Source of the DNA: an uncultured Actinomycetes bacterium
GTDB taxonomy: Bacteria; Actinomycetota; Actinomycetes; Nanopelagicales; Nanopelagicaceae
Reading direction: 5' to 3'
Assembly: GCA_903907665.1 (NCBI GenBank)
Contig: CAIVOW010000030.1
Span: forward strand, 1 to 15,100
DNA: 15,100 nucleotides
Part shown: in pieces, positions 14,370-15,100 of the stretch
How positions within the stretch are numbered: position 1 is the first letter of the stretch
Layout: the number at the start of each line of letters is the position of its first letter
Program-made: the position numbers and the translations under genes
The notes under the pieces: generated by a model
Database searches by the model: none
What the model was told of the DNA's origin: nothing
Seen by the model: the letters and a program-made list of their open reading frames with translations, nothing else

Positions 14370-15100
<731 letters not shown>

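Overview
The window looks like a chromosomal segment of a low- to mid-GC actinobacterium, probably a free-living freshwater or marine lineage of the Nanopelagicales (acI) type. This is inferred from four things: a DUF3263 protein next to a solo groEL, a CIRCE-like operator on groEL with no groES beside it, a PPA1498/TIGR03767-type metallophosphoesterase, and dense gene packing with overlapping starts and apparent leaderless promoters. No sequence search was possible, so lineage and family names come from motif recognition.

Region 1 (1-7080, + strand) is one tight gene string. It holds the end of an ABC-transporter solute-binding protein, two inner-membrane permeases, an ATPase of the Fe3+/polyamine/phosphonate-importer group, a long-insert metallophosphoesterase, and a ChoD-like GMC flavoprotein with a four-cysteine CX2CX2CX3C motif. 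After the binding protein every junction is an overlap or a gap under 20 bp, so the last five genes are probably co-transcribed. A coherent reading is an import-and-process module: take up a small, possibly phosphorylated or phosphonate, substrate, hydrolyse a phosphoester, and oxidise an alcohol. The substrate cannot be read from the sequence.

Region 2 (7135-9753, +) is a large LAL/MalT-type LuxR regulator, 54 bp downstream and a candidate controller of region 1. It meets a convergent type II NADH dehydrogenase gene (9750-10973, -) with the two stop codons overlapping.

Region 3 (11063-13904, +) is a two-gene operon divergent from the NADH dehydrogenase: an atypical SDR fused to a DUF2867 domain, then a group II PLP-dependent decarboxylase overlapping it by 8 bp.

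Region 4 (13951-15046, +) is a small DUF3263 gene with a likely leaderless start, a pair of CTAG-rich palindromes, and a promoter-CIRCE control region leading into groEL. GroEL is cut off after about 224 residues because bases 15047-15100 are Illumina adapter, not genome. That is the clearest anomaly in the window. The most interesting biology is the transporter-phosphoesterase-Fe-S/flavin-oxidoreductase cluster and the repeat-rich groEL control region.
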